DNA of 64,000 nucleotides from an uncultured Brevibacillus sp. (GCF_947502445.1 NZ_CANMZW010000011.1:62001-126000), one strand, 5' to 3'. Shown: positions 34,718-43,963, numbered from the stretch's first letter. Made by a program: numbers and translations. Notes: generated by a model from the letters alone, not told the origin.

Positions 34718-35803
34718 TTAGCGCTTTGGCTTTCTTTGGCGCATTTCTACGTTGATTTTTTTCCATTTTTCTTTTTCAGCGGCTTGCAGTTTGGCGTCTT
34801 CCTTTCGTGCCAGATGAGCCAGTTCTCTTTGCAGCTTGAGGTAGCTGTCAAAGCGGGCTTTTTCCAGGCTGCCATCCTCGATGGCTTCGCGGACGGCGCA
34901 GCCGGGCTCACGTACGTGCTGACAGTCGTTGAAGCGGCATGCTTCGGCGATGGATTCAATATCGTCAAAAGCGCCGCGGAAGCCCTCATCTGCTTCCCAT
35001 AGCTGCAGCTCACGCATACCTGGCGTATCAATCATCAAGCCGCCATCAGGCAACAGGAACAGCTCACGGTGAGTCGTTGTATGGCGACCGCGATCATCAC
35101 CCTCACGCACCTCACTGACGCGCTGCATCTGACTGCCGCTCAGCTTGTTGATCAAGGTAGACTTCCCTACCCCTGACGAGCCCATCAAAGCAATGGTCTT
35201 GCCTTCACCCAAATAGGGTGCGAGCTGCTCCAAGCCTTCTCCCTGCTCAGCGCTCACTACATGGACAGGCACCCCGATTGCCACCGACTCTACCTCAGCC
35301 AGACGTGCATCCAGATCTTCGCACAAATCGGCTTTGCTGAGCACGATCACAGGAGACGCTCCACTTTCCCATGCGAGGATGAGATAACGCTCCATCCTGC
35401 GTATATTAAAGTCATTATTCAGTGCATTGACGAGAAATACTGTATCTACGTTGGCAGCTACAATCTGTTCTTCGACTGTATCTCCGGCAGCCTTGCGCGA
35501 AAACTTGCTCTTGCGTGGGAGCAAGGCATGAATTGAGGCTTTTTTCTCCTCTACGCGCGGGCTAATCACAACCCAGTCTCCAACAGCCGGATAATCCTCG
35601 CGGCCCGTTGCCTCATATCGCAGCTTGCCTGTTACCTCGCCCAAGAGCTCGCCATGCTCGCTCAAGAGACGATAGATGCGTTTATGTTCCAGCGTGATAC
35701 GTCCCACGCTGTAGCCTTGCGTGGCATAAGGGGCAAAATGATTGGCAAAATACTCATTCCAGCCCAATGTTTTCAATGCTTGCTCGTTTGTTAGATGGTT
35801 CAC
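34718..35803 (-). CDS. rsgA: Ribosome-associated circularly permuted GTPase, RsgA family
   Basis: 361 residues from GTG 35803, with GGGGG 8-9 bases upstream; an ATG at 35821 has no site. The permuted order of GTPase motifs is seen: G4 VLSKADL first, then G1 GSSGVGKSTLINKL, then G3 IDTPGMREL. A zinc-binding end follows with FNDCQHVREPGCAV (Cys, His, Cys). The N-terminal OB region is residues 30-110. RsgA helps mature the small ribosomal subunit; Bacilli often carry the main copy near the stk/prp genes, so this is likely a paralogue. C-terminus is very basic (RQRKPKR). Confidence 0.9.
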   Translation of the reverse strand: MNHLTNEQALKTLGWNEYFANHFAPYATQGYSVGRITLEHKRIYRLLSEHGELLGEVTGKLRYEATGREDYPAVGDWVVISPRVEEKKASIHALLPRKSKFSRKAAGDTVEEQIVAANVDTVFLVNALNNDFNIRRMERYLILAWESGASPVIVLSKADLCEDLDARLAEVESVAIGVPVHVVSAEQGEGLEQLAPYLGEGKTIALMGSSGVGKSTLINKLSGSQMQRVSEVREGDDRGRHTTTHRELFLLPDGGLMIDTPGMRELQLWEADEGFRGAFDDIESIAEACRFNDCQHVREPGCAVREAIEDGSLEKARFDSYLKLQRELAHLARKEDAKLQAAEKEKWKKINVEMRQRKPKR

Positions 35804-35883
35804 TACGGATTCCCCCTGCAAATGGTTAAATAAATGGCTTTCGCCAAACCAGTCACAGTCGAATCCTCATTTTGATGAACGGT

Positions 35884-35955
35884 TTATTGTTCGCTTGAAA
35901 GGAGGATTCCTGCGACCCCGATACCTACACTCTGTACGAAATTTGTGTTTGCCAT
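35884..35955 (-). CDS. 23-residue micro-ORF with a strong ribosome site
   Basis: ATG preceded by AAAGGAGAGAT (8-base spacing). The peptide is MANTNFVQSVGIGVAGILLS with SEQ at its end, hydrophobic in the middle. Too short for family assignment; the site quality and the clear stop argue for translation, possibly a sporulation micro-protein of the YjcZ kind. Confidence 0.4.
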   Translation of the reverse strand: MANTNFVQSVGIGVAGILLSSEQ

Positions 35956-36049
35956 ATAACATCTCTCCTTTTCAAACCGAACGAACCATTCAGGTTTGGA
36001 TTCATATTTCCCAATTATTGTACCATGAAATTCAGCTGATGCAACAGAG

Positions 36050-36277
36050 TCAGTCTCCCCCGCCTCCGCCGCCATCACCACCGCCGCTGTCGTAGCCTCC
36101 GTGGTGTCCGTCATTGTCATGATGACGATGGTTATGGTGACTACTGTCTACGTAAAATGGCGTACTGCTATCCGAGGAAGAGGAATAAGAGCGTCTGTTC
36201 ACGCCTTTTTTGGCTTTGGACGCCAAGACCAGCATAACGACCACAAACACAATGACGATGATGATGAACCACTCCAT
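36050..36277 (-). CDS. Small membrane protein with a His/Gly-rich tail
   Basis: 75 residues from ATG 36277, with AAAGGA upstream. Residues 2-20 are a membrane helix (EWFIIIVIVFVVVMLVLAS), then a basic KAKKGVNRRS, a Ser tract, and a tail with several His (SSHHNHRHHDNDGHHGG) and nearly pure Gly/Asp at the end. The tail could bind divalent metals outside the membrane. A similar layout is seen in small Bacillus envelope proteins; no specific match. Confidence 0.65.
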   Translation of the reverse strand: MEWFIIIVIVFVVVMLVLASKAKKGVNRRSYSSSSDSSTPFYVDSSHHNHRHHDNDGHHGGYDSGGGDGGGGGGD

Positions 36278-36387
36278 CAGCCTCACGTCCTTTCTACACT
36301 CACTGGAAAAAGTAATTACATGATCAATTATATCATACGAAATGTGCAAGGCTGTTGACTGAGCACGGCAGTCCTCCTTATAGAAAA

Positions 36388-36417
36388 AAGGCATATACCC
36401 ATATCGAGTACATGCCT
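36388..36417 (-). terminator. Terminator of the MFS gene
   Basis: AGGCATGTAC/GTATATGCCT stem (one G-U) with a TTTTTT tail, immediately after the MFS stop. Confidence 0.8.
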
Positions 36418-36424
36418 TCCTTCA

Positions 36425-37666
36425 TTAACGTTTTCGCAGCATCCGTCCAAACACGACCAGAATCGGTGCCAGCAATATCCCCGCCACAACCAGAGAGACG
36501 CGTATGGATAATCGGTGTCCGATCCATCCCACAACAGGTCCGCCTGCCGTTTGACCGAGCGCATTGGATTGGCTCATCATCGACAGGATCGTTGCACGAA
36601 CATTGCTTTCAATATTCAAGTTGAGCCAAGTATCATAGAGCGGGCTGCTCAACGCCTCAATGACCCCAATCAAGAGAAGGCATACGAGCGCCCATTCAAA
36701 GCTGGGTGCCAAGGCAAAAGAGATGACAGCCGCGATCTTCAAGCCAGTCAGGACAAACATGCCGACAACGACAACGCGTTCGTTGTTCACATCTAATCGC
36801 TTTTCTGCAATCCCCACAGCCACCAGACTGAGAAGGGCAGAAACCGCTGCGATCAAGCCAAACCACATCGGCAACGATAATGTCCCTACCAATGGAAACC
36901 CGATCTCCGAAATTAGATGTGCTTCCCTGAGGCGGTCATACCCTTCCGAGGCCGCACCAGTAAATAGAGTGACCAGCAAAATAAGCAAAAGGATTGGTTG
37001 GCTGCGGATAACTCTCGCACCTGACATCCAAGTAGAAGCCATTTCCCTAAAATGCGATGCTCCTTCTTCTCGCTTCTTGCGAGTAAAGGTTGTTTCTTTC
37101 ATGAACAGGATCAAAAACACCCCGAGGAGCAAATACAAGATGCCTCCAGCTAAATACGGCAAGTTCGGGGCCCATGTCGAGAATCCGACGCTAAGCGCAA
37201 TCCCCAGCAAGGTTGCCAGCAGGGAATAACGCTTCCCTTTCATGAAAATGGTGCCGATCTTCTCTTCGCCAACCTCATCCACAATCCACGCGGTATCTGC
37301 TCCACTAACAAATGTGTCGCCCACTCCATAAAAGACTTGGGCCAGAAGCAACCAAAACATCACTGGAATGAACGGAACCATTCCTTCCAGTGCCGGGATG
37401 ATGCCTTGCATGGCAAACCCTGTGCCAATCACGAACATTCCGATAATGACGGAGAGACGCCGACTGTAGGTATCAGCGACCACACCCGTTACTCCCTCAA
37501 ATAAAAGAACAGCCAGCTCCAGAACCATCCCAATTAAGAGCAGCTCAAACGGATTGAGTCCAAGCGCCGTAATGTAATAGATCGCATAAGTCGTAAACAT
37601 CGTTGTATTGGCGAGCGATGTTGTAAAACGCTTTATCATATAAACTTTCGTTGCATCCAAAACCAT
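36425..37666 (-). CDS. MFS transporter (DHA-type, about 12 helices)
   Basis: 413 residues from ATG 37666, with AAAGGTGG upstream. The loop 2-3 signature is VTGVVADTYSRRLSVIIG, close to GxxxDRxGRR; repeated helices and a FMKGKRYSLLATLLGIALSVG segment follow. Substrates are unknown; no diagnostic neighbours. The upstream region holds a micro-ORF and diverges toward the HutD gene. Confidence 0.8.
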   Translation of the reverse strand: MVLDATKVYMIKRFTTSLANTTMFTTYAIYYITALGLNPFELLLIGMVLELAVLLFEGVTGVVADTYSRRLSVIIGMFVIGTGFAMQGIIPALEGMVPFIPVMFWLLLAQVFYGVGDTFVSGADTAWIVDEVGEEKIGTIFMKGKRYSLLATLLGIALSVGFSTWAPNLPYLAGGILYLLLGVFLILFMKETTFTRKKREEGASHFREMASTWMSGARVIRSQPILLLILLVTLFTGAASEGYDRLREAHLISEIGFPLVGTLSLPMWFGLIAAVSALLSLVAVGIAEKRLDVNNERVVVVGMFVLTGLKIAAVISFALAPSFEWALVCLLLIGVIEALSSPLYDTWLNLNIESNVRATILSMMSQSNALGQTAGGPVVGWIGHRLSIRVSLVVAGILLAPILVVFGRMLRKR

Positions 37667-37753
37667 CGAGACTGTATCCACCTTTCAGGCAGAGGACACG
37701 CTCTCGTTTTCACATACGCAATCGATTTTAATGCCAACGCATATTTTGCAAAA

Positions 37754-37828
37754 CTACGTACGTGCCACTCTACCGCTCATCATTTTTCCTACCTGAACTT
37801 GCGTGCTATCAACAAATGTTTTTAACAT
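37754..37828 (-). CDS. 24-residue micro-ORF with a near-consensus ribosome site
   Basis: GGAGGTG lies 7 bases before the ATG, among the best sites in the window. The peptide MLKTFVDSTQVQVGKMMSGR ends with VART. It ends about 90 bases upstream of the MFS start, so it may be a leader peptide or an independent micro-protein. The encoded frame continues upstream for 55 codons but without a better start. Confidence 0.45.
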   Translation of the reverse strand: MLKTFVDSTQVQVGKMMSGRVART

Positions 37829-37984
37829 TTTTTTACACCTCCGATAGTAATTAGTCCCTATTATAAACGATTCCCATAAAACTGTTCGAGCATTTTTTAT
37901 CTTTGCCAAAAAACATTTCATCGTTACTATTAAGAGGTGAACAGTTACGTACATTTTGCACCTCTCAAATGAAAGGAAAAGGCT

Positions 37985-38596
37985 ATGACCCACTCAATCC
38001 ACATTACCAGAAAAAGAGAGCAGCATACCAGCCAATGGTCAGGCGGCTCTACGACACAGCTTGCCATTTACCCGGAATCGGCGGTTTATAGCGATCGCAG
38101 CTTCCAGTGGCGAATCAGTTCTGCCGTGGTGGAAGCCGAAGAATCCGTTTTCACCCCACTCCCTGGCTTCTGGAGGCTACTAATGATCCTCGAGGGAGAG
38201 CTGTTTATTGAGCATGAGGGCCATCACAGCTTGACCCTGCAGCCATTTGACCAGGACAGCTTTAGTGGGGGCTGGACGACGCGAAGCAAAGGAAAGGTAA
38301 GAGATTTCAATCTCATGCTCGCAGAAGGCAACAATGGCGAGCTGAAAGCCATCGATGTCGCTCCAGGACTTCACCAGGAGCTGATTGGAGTGCGAGATAA
38401 CGATGCTCGTCATGCAGACGAAGCCCTTTACTGTGTCGCTGGCTCGATTACCGTTCTAATCGACGAGGATAAGGTAACCTTGCAGGAAGGTGATTTTATG
38501 CTCATAAGCAAGATGAGCTCAGCAAAAACGATTACCCTATCTAACCAGACGCAAGAAAAAGCGACTCTCATCAAAACATCCATTCTGTATAGCTAA
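37985..38596 (+). CDS. HutD/Ves family cupin protein
   Basis: 203 residues, a bicupin-like protein. The family opening is SGGSTTQLAIYPESAVYSDR, followed by RISSAVVEAEESVFTPLPGF and a second half with cupin GDFMLISK. HutD proteins are linked to histidine use, but no hut genes are near. AAAGGAAAAG precedes the start. It ends at a bidirectional terminator. Confidence 0.8.
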   Translation: MTHSIHITRKREQHTSQWSGGSTTQLAIYPESAVYSDRSFQWRISSAVVEAEESVFTPLPGFWRLLMILEGELFIEHEGHHSLTLQPFDQDSFSGGWTTRSKGKVRDFNLMLAEGNNGELKAIDVAPGLHQELIGVRDNDARHADEALYCVAGSITVLIDEDKVTLQEGDFMLISKMSSAKTITLSNQTQEKATLIKTSILYS

Positions 38597-38602
38597 AAGC
38601 AA

Positions 38603-38635
38603 AAAGCCGCGTAGATTCTAGCTCTACACGGCTTT
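38603..38635. terminator. Bidirectional terminator of hutD-like and ycnI
   Basis: AAAGCCG...CGGCTTT with GTAGA/CTAC inner stem and T-rich runs on both strands. Confidence 0.9.
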
Positions 38636-38647
38636 CTTTTGCTTCGA

Positions 38648-39274
38648 TTACGCTTTTTTTCTAAACAGACCTACGATGGAGATGAGCAGTGCCAAGCCAG
38701 ACAGAACCAATGGCAAAGTGTTGCTTGATCCCGTGCTACTCGCAGTCTCTTGGGCCGGTGCAGCTGCTGGTGCTTGCGCCTCACCCTGATCATGTCCTGC
38801 TTCCCCAACTCCTGCTTTCACAGTGGTAACAGATGCTGGCGTTTTGGAATCCTTGTCGCCTGTCCACTCTACTACTTCACCGTCAGCATACGTTTGATAT
38901 GCTTTCCAGGCGAGACTTCCCTCTTCTTTTGGATTCGCACCTACGAAAGCGAATTCCATAAACTCATGTGCCTTGATTCCACCATCTGTCGCCGTCCATA
39001 CTAAGGCTGTATTGCGTCCATCTTTATCTTTTTCGAATTCATAGCTCCAGCCCGGGATGGGTTGTACGGTGCTTACCTTCACACCAGCAGGGAACTCGAG
39101 CTTTACCTTCGTTGTGTTTACATCCTTTTCAACTGGAACCCGTACTGTATATTTTTCATATGCACCAGTCGCAGTCTCTTTTGGGTATACATTCACGTGC
39201 GCTTGTGCAGCCGTCGCCAAGGTAAGAACCGCTCCAGCTACCAATACGCTGCTCATCCATTTTGTCCATTTCAT
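38648..39274 (-). CDS. ycnI: YcnI-like copper protein (DUF1775)
   Basis: 208 residues. A signal peptide ends at TAAQA, leaving a mature N-terminal His (HVNVYPKE) that binds copper in this family, with Glu and Trp partners (VQPIPGWSYEFEKDK). A linker rich in Ala/Glu/Gln follows, then a C-terminal membrane helix (LPLVLSGLALLISIVGLF) and RKKA, so it is anchored outside the cell. It lies 13 bases after ycnJ, as in the Bacillus ycnKJI group. Confidence 0.88.
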   Translation of the reverse strand: MKWTKWMSSVLVAGAVLTLATAAQAHVNVYPKETATGAYEKYTVRVPVEKDVNTTKVKLEFPAGVKVSTVQPIPGWSYEFEKDKDGRNTALVWTATDGGIKAHEFMEFAFVGANPKEEGSLAWKAYQTYADGEVVEWTGDKDSKTPASVTTVKAGVGEAGHDQGEAQAPAAAPAQETASSTGSSNTLPLVLSGLALLISIVGLFRKKA

Positions 39275-39287
39275 CGCATATGCCCTC

Positions 39288-40574
39288 CTAGTATGAATCC
39301 GTTTGAATAGTTGCCTGGGTGCTTGTGGGGGTAGTCGGATAATTGGTTTGGCTCATCCACAGCCCTGCCAAAATCGCAACGATGCCCAAAATCATTTCCC
39401 AGCGTAAAAGAACTTGCTTCAAAGTATTTTCCTTGCGCCAGTGCTTTGTTTGCCGATAAGCCAAGCCAAGCATGGCAATGACACAAATTGCTTTTCCGTA
39501 AAGCAGATAGCTCCAAGCAAGCGAGCTTTGGATGACACTAGCCAGATCCGTCTGTACCAGCAGCATCAAAACGCCAGTAACGACAGCCAGCACCGCTGAC
39601 ATGGCAACCGTCCGTAAAAAGAATGCCTTAAACTCTTTCCTATCGCGTTCTGCCTGTTTTCCCGCGAGCAGTAAATAAACTAGGGCTCCCAGCCACAACG
39701 AAACAGTCAGGACGTGCAATAGCCGCAAAACGATCGATAGCCACACAGGTGCGATTCCCCAGGCATGACCACCAAAGGCTTGTGCACTGACCAGCAGCAC
39801 CCAAATTCCCACATACCAACCGTTAACCATATTCGGAATCGCGAGCAGGAGCATAAGCGCAAAGGAGACAATCAGCATGATCGCAAATGGCGACTGTGCA
39901 AGCAGCTTTCCGTCCAGCTGCAACAAAGCCTGTGTCAAGGAGACAGAAGCAAGCGATTCATCGTATAAGAACCAGAGAAAGATGAGACCAACAAGACCAA
40001 GCACCCAACCAATCTGTCTGCCGATTCCTATCACATGGGCCACAGAAGGCAAATCATATCGCTGCGCTCTCCAAGCAACCACGTACAGCCCGCCCCCAAG
40101 CAAAATAATACCTTGGGCTAAATAGCGGTACACGATCAGGTAGCTAGTGTCCGTTTTTTTGGCTGTAGAGGGCTCAAGAACGACTGCACTTTTTTGACCG
40201 ATTGAAAAGGATAACCGCTCCTCAACGGGATGTCCATCCTCCGATACGACTGACATAATTGCCGTATAGGTTCCTTCGGCCAATTCAGGTAACGGTACAT
40301 TCACCTGTGAAGCATCACCAGGCTGCAAATTCGGACGCTCCAAGCTGATTTCTTTGCCATTCCAATCGTACAATTTCATGGAGACCAGATCCGGCTCCAA
40401 CGTTTCGGTAAATCGCATGGACAGCTGTCTTGGATTTGTTTGCAGTACCTCTCCGTCTTTTGGCGTGCTGCTCATTAATCCTGCATGGGCTTGAACAGAG
40501 GGATTCCCCGTTGCAAGCACCAGGAAAAAGGCTAGCCAAAGTAAGGTCAGGTATCGTTTCCACCACATAACCAC
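39288..40574 (-). CDS. ycnJ: YcnJ-like copper importer (CopC-CopD fusion)
   Basis: 428 residues. After the signal peptide (cleavage near VQA-HAGLMSS) a CopC domain binds copper through its first His and VVSEDGHPVEERLSF. Several membrane segments with HAWGIAPVWLSIVLRLLHVLTVSLW form the CopD part. In Bacillus YcnJ takes copper into the cell. Start may be GTG 40574 or ATG 40568; GGGAG fits the GTG better. Followed by ycnI. No YcnK regulator is visible here. Confidence 0.88.
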   Translation of the reverse strand: MVMWWKRYLTLLWLAFFLVLATGNPSVQAHAGLMSSTPKDGEVLQTNPRQLSMRFTETLEPDLVSMKLYDWNGKEISLERPNLQPGDASQVNVPLPELAEGTYTAIMSVVSEDGHPVEERLSFSIGQKSAVVLEPSTAKKTDTSYLIVYRYLAQGIILLGGGLYVVAWRAQRYDLPSVAHVIGIGRQIGWVLGLVGLIFLWFLYDESLASVSLTQALLQLDGKLLAQSPFAIMLIVSFALMLLLAIPNMVNGWYVGIWVLLVSAQAFGGHAWGIAPVWLSIVLRLLHVLTVSLWLGALVYLLLAGKQAERDRKEFKAFFLRTVAMSAVLAVVTGVLMLLVQTDLASVIQSSLAWSYLLYGKAICVIAMLGLAYRQTKHWRKENTLKQVLLRWEMILGIVAILAGLWMSQTNYPTTPTSTQATIQTDSY

Positions 40575-40701
40575 TCACCCACTCCCATCGCCTTTTCGTC
40601 CTTAATCCTATCATTAGTGATTCCGAATCTATATGGCTCACTTGGGCTAATTGCTGTGACGATTTATTGAAAGGGCCTGGCTTAAAATGGGAATGAAAAA
40701 A

Positions 40702-40732
40702 GCACCTTTCAGACATGTTGCCCGAAAAGTGC
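40702..40732 (-). terminator. Terminator of the ymaF gene
   Basis: GCACTTTTC/GAAAGGTGC arms with a TTTTTT tail on the minus strand. Confidence 0.8.
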
Positions 40733-40741
40733 CTCGTGTTA

Positions 40742-41116
40742 TTACGGTCTGCTATCCCGAATGACTCGGTTGGTGGTGGTTGTACCTTTTACCCTGTGAC
40801 GATGTCCCTCAGTGATTTCAGTCAGCTTATCGAAGTTGTGAAAATGATTGGGCCCTCCACCGAAAGGTCCACTCCCATTAATAGACAAGCCCGTTCTGCC
40901 AAAATAGACATGTCTGTGACCATCTGCGGTCGTTGTAATGGCGCGGAACAGATGAAAATGGGAGCGTGCACTTGGCACTCGAACAACTACGTCTGTCACG
41001 TTGCTGAACAAATGTCGATGTCCACGTACGAGAGACGTAACTCCCTCCATTCGATGCCTTATGCGATTGACGAATTGCTGGGTTGCCTGCTGCTTTTTCT
41101 TCTTCTTTTTTGCGAT
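40742..41116 (-). CDS. ymaF: YmaF family histidine-rich protein, apparent ATC start
   Basis: 124 residues if it starts at ATC 41116, 102 if it starts at ATG 41050. Repeated H-x-H motifs (VRGHRHLFS, RSHFHLFR, ADGHRHVYFG, NHFHNF, EGHRHRV) with TTTT spacing are typical of YmaF proteins. GGAGGGG stands 7 bases before the ATC, with AKKKKKKQQATQQF in frame after it. The internal ATG has only a weak AAGG. So either an unusual ATC start or a mutation of ATG to ATC is seen. Function unknown, possibly metal binding. Confidence 0.7.
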   Translation of the reverse strand: MAKKKKKKQQATQQFVNRIRHRMEGVTSLVRGHRHLFSNVTDVVVRVPSARSHFHLFRAITTTADGHRHVYFGRTGLSINGSGPFGGGPNHFHNFDKLTEITEGHRHRVKGTTTTNRVIRDSRP

Positions 41117-41213
41117 CGTAATTCCCCTCCTTTCTCTGGAGTTATCCTATCTTTATGAACAAGCTGTATGATTGGAAACGGCGCTTGTTATATTCATCTA
41201 GATACAAAAAAAA

Positions 41214-41237
41214 CCGAGACTGGTATCTCCAGCCTCG
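41214..41237 (-). terminator. potABCD terminator
   Basis: CCGAGGCTGG-AGAT-ACCAGTCTCGG stem with a T8 tail, just after the potD stop. Confidence 0.9.
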
Positions 41238-41246
41238 GCTCGTATG

Positions 41247-42299
41247 TTATCGGCCACTCTTCATTTCTGTCCAGTAGCGATCGTATTCTTGCAAAGTATC
41301 TCCCACGTCTACCAGCCACTCAGCACGAGCGATATCTGCTTTGTCGAGGAAGATCATTTTGTTGGCACGGTATTCTTCGCTATGCAGCGGATACGCTTTC
41401 TCGTTCGGATTACTGTAGCCAATCGATTCGTAGTTTTTCACGCTGACTTCAGGGTCCATCAAATAGTTGATGAACTTCTCAGCCAACTCCTTGTGCTTGG
41501 CACCTTTTGGAATTGCCATTGTGTCAGCCCAGATTGTAGCGCCTTCTTTTGGAATGATGTATTCCACATCAGGATTTTGTGCTTGGATAAAAGCCGCATC
41601 CCCGGACCACACTGTACCAATCCATGCCTCTTCGGCAATCATTTTTTGCTTGATGTTATCCGTATCAAATGCAACTACACCAGGAACGAGCTTTTTCAAG
41701 TCAGCAAATGATTTTTCCAGCTCTTCTTTGTTCGTGGAGCTGTTGGAGAAGCCGTTTTTGATCAGGGACATGCCCATCACTTCACGCGGATCGTTCAGCA
41801 TGATGACACGGCCTTTGTACGCTTCGTTCCACAGATCGTTCCAGCTCGTCGGCTGTTCTTTTACAAACTTTTTGTTGTACGCGATCCCTGTAATTCCCCA
41901 TGTGTATACAACGGAGTGCTTGTTATCAGGATCGAATGGAGGTGTCTGGAACGTGGACACGATGTTTTTCATGTTTGGAATATTTTCTTTGTTCAAGTCT
42001 TCCAAAAGTCCCAGCTGAATCATTGTTGCTACCATGTAATCGGACGGCTGGATCAAATCATAGCCAGACGCGCCTGCCTGGATTTTTGCCAGCATCTCTT
42101 CATTGCTGCCATACACGTCGTAGTTGACCTTCACGTTGTACTTCTGCTCAAAGTCTTTCACTACATCCGGGTCAAAGTTATCTGCCCAGCTGTATATATT
42201 GAGCACCTGTGCTTCCTGCTCCGAAGAAGAGCAGCCAACTACGGAAAATGCGAGTACGGCGGTAATAGCGCCGATCATCAAGGACTTCATACGTTTCAT
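41247..42299 (-). CDS. potD: Spermidine/putrescine-binding lipoprotein
   Basis: 350 residues. Lipobox VVGC after a 23-residue signal. The polyamine-binding protein pattern is seen: NIYSWADNFDPDVVKDFEQK, GYDLIQPSDYMVATM, YTWGITGIAYNKK, and WSGDAAFIQAQNPDV. The Trp and acidic residues line the amine pocket. Last gene of potABCD. It captures polyamines outside the cell and hands them to PotBC. Confidence 0.95.
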   Translation of the reverse strand: MKRMKSLMIGAITAVLAFSVVGCSSSEQEAQVLNIYSWADNFDPDVVKDFEQKYNVKVNYDVYGSNEEMLAKIQAGASGYDLIQPSDYMVATMIQLGLLEDLNKENIPNMKNIVSTFQTPPFDPDNKHSVVYTWGITGIAYNKKFVKEQPTSWNDLWNEAYKGRVIMLNDPREVMGMSLIKNGFSNSSTNKEELEKSFADLKKLVPGVVAFDTDNIKQKMIAEEAWIGTVWSGDAAFIQAQNPDVEYIIPKEGATIWADTMAIPKGAKHKELAEKFINYLMDPEVSVKNYESIGYSNPNEKAYPLHSEEYRANKMIFLDKADIARAEWLVDVGDTLQEYDRYWTEMKSGR

Positions 42300-42320
42300 C
42301 TTTCTCTCTCAACCTCCAAC

Positions 42321-43112
42321 TCAATAAGTTATCGTTTTGGAATCCTTACGGCGGAAAAGCTCAGCGACAATAACCAAAAGTACAGTACTTACGATCAACA
42401 AAGTCGAAAGTGCGTTAACTTCAGGTGAAACACCGCGCTTGACCAAACCGTAAATATATAGTGGCAAGGTGGTCGAATTGGGACCAGCCACAAAAAACGA
42501 AATGATGAAATCATCAAGCGATAGTGTAAAGGACATCAGAAAGCCTGCGACGATGCCAGGCATAATCAGCGGCAAAGTCACATAGCGCAGTGTTTCCCAA
42601 GGAGTTGCTCCGAGATCCTGTGCTGCTTCCTCCAGATCTTTACCCATATCAGCCAGTCTGCCTGAGATAATCACCATCACGTACGGCATGCTGAACGTCA
42701 CATGCGCCATGATCAGAGTCGCTTTTCCCAGTTCCATATGAATCTGGCTAAACAGGACCAGAAGAGCAAGTCCCATCATGATTTCTGGAATCACAATCGG
42801 CAAATAGATGAGCCCGTTTACAATGTTGCGCCATTTCAGCGAGTAATGCTTGATCGCGAGGGACGCTGCTGTTCCGAGCACGGTTGCCAGTATACTGCTG
42901 ATAACCCCAATCGTCAGACTGTTTGCCAGCGCCTGCATGACTTGTCTGTTATCAAACAGCGAGATGTACCACTTCCAGGTAAAGCCGCTCCATACCGCAT
43001 TGATTCGTGAATCGTTAAACGAGTAGAGCACCAAAATGGCAATCGGCAAATATAAAAAGACAAGCATTAGCCAGGAATAGCCGGATAGTATGTGTCGACG
43101 CCGTGTATTCAT
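42321..43112 (-). CDS. potC: Polyamine ABC transporter permease
   Basis: 263 residues with six membrane segments. The EAA loop (EEAAQDLGATPWETLRYVTLP) that contacts PotA is clear; SFNDSRINAVWSGFTWKWY near the start is typical of PotC. It overlaps potB by 4 bases, so is coupled. It ends with LFRRKDSKTITY, 21 bases before potD. Confidence 0.95.
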   Translation of the reverse strand: MNTRRRHILSGYSWLMLVFLYLPIAILVLYSFNDSRINAVWSGFTWKWYISLFDNRQVMQALANSLTIGVISSILATVLGTAASLAIKHYSLKWRNIVNGLIYLPIVIPEIMMGLALLVLFSQIHMELGKATLIMAHVTFSMPYVMVIISGRLADMGKDLEEAAQDLGATPWETLRYVTLPLIMPGIVAGFLMSFTLSLDDFIISFFVAGPNSTTLPLYIYGLVKRGVSPEVNALSTLLIVSTVLLVIVAELFRRKDSKTITY

Positions 43113-43963
43113 ACTGCTCCCTCCTTTGATTCACTCGCTTTGGTCGCTCGGAAATAGAGGAGAATCAACAGCATGGACAACAGCATCAATACGATGGACA
43201 AGGCCGAACCAAACGGCCAGTCACGCGCCGATAAAAACTGGTTCTGAATGACGTTTCCAATCAAAGCTGACTTCGCTCCCCCCATCACATCCGGAACGAC
43301 AAACATTCCGATGGAGGATACAAACACGAGGATGGACCCTGTCACGACCCCTGTTTTGGTCATCGGCAGCGTCACGTGCCAAAATGCTTTCCACGGCGTC
43401 GCTCCCAAATCATACGCTGCTTCCAGCTTGCGACGATCCATTTGCTCCAACGATACGTAGATTGGCAAAACCATGAATGGCACCAGTGTATAGACCATCC
43501 CGAGCAGCACGGAGCCAGAATTGTACAGCAAAGGCAGTGGTTCAGAAATAATGCCCATGGATTGCAGCATCGTGTTGATGACACCTTGCGAGCGCAAAAT
43601 AATGACCCACGCGTAAGAGCGAACGAGAAAGTTGATCCAAAACGGAATCATCACAAGCAGGAGCCAAATCTTTTGCTTGGATGGCTCAAGCCTTGAAATG
43701 TAATACGCCAATGGATAGCCACTCAGAATGGACAAAAGCGTCGTCAGGACAGCAACTACCAGCGTGTCCCAGAAAATTTGTCCGTACAGCGGGTCCCAGA
43801 TGCGAATGTAGTTGTTCAAGGTGAATTCATAGACAACTTGCCCGTACGTTCCTCTTTTTAAGAACGACAGGGCCGCGATCAAAAGCATGGGCAAGACGAA
43901 GAGCGCACCCATCCATACAATGGCCGGAAGCGCGAGAAGTTTCACAGGTTTCTTGTTTAACAA
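43109..43963 (-). CDS. potB: Polyamine ABC transporter permease
   Basis: 284 residues from TTG 43963, which follows GAGGTGAT by 5 bases and overlaps the potA stop by 7; a longer ATG frame (43993) runs deep into potA and lacks a clear site. Six membrane segments are expected; LEAAYDLGATPWKAFWHVTLP is the EAA loop. Pairs with PotC in the channel. Confidence 0.92.
   Translation of the reverse strand: MLNKKPVKLLALPAIVWMGALFVLPMLLIAALSFLKRGTYGQVVYEFTLNNYIRIWDPLYGQIFWDTLVVAVLTTLLSILSGYPLAYYISRLEPSKQKIWLLLVMIPFWINFLVRSYAWVIILRSQGVINTMLQSMGIISEPLPLLYNSGSVLLGMVYTLVPFMVLPIYVSLEQMDRRKLEAAYDLGATPWKAFWHVTLPMTKTGVVTGSILVFVSSIGMFVVPDVMGGAKSALIGNVIQNQFLSARDWPFGSALSIVLMLLSMLLILLYFRATKASESKEGAV

Noticed and set aside
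37754..37993. 79-codon extension of the 24-residue micro-ORF
   Set aside because: The upstream part has no ribosome site and overlaps the start of the HutD gene; only the last 24 codons are supported.
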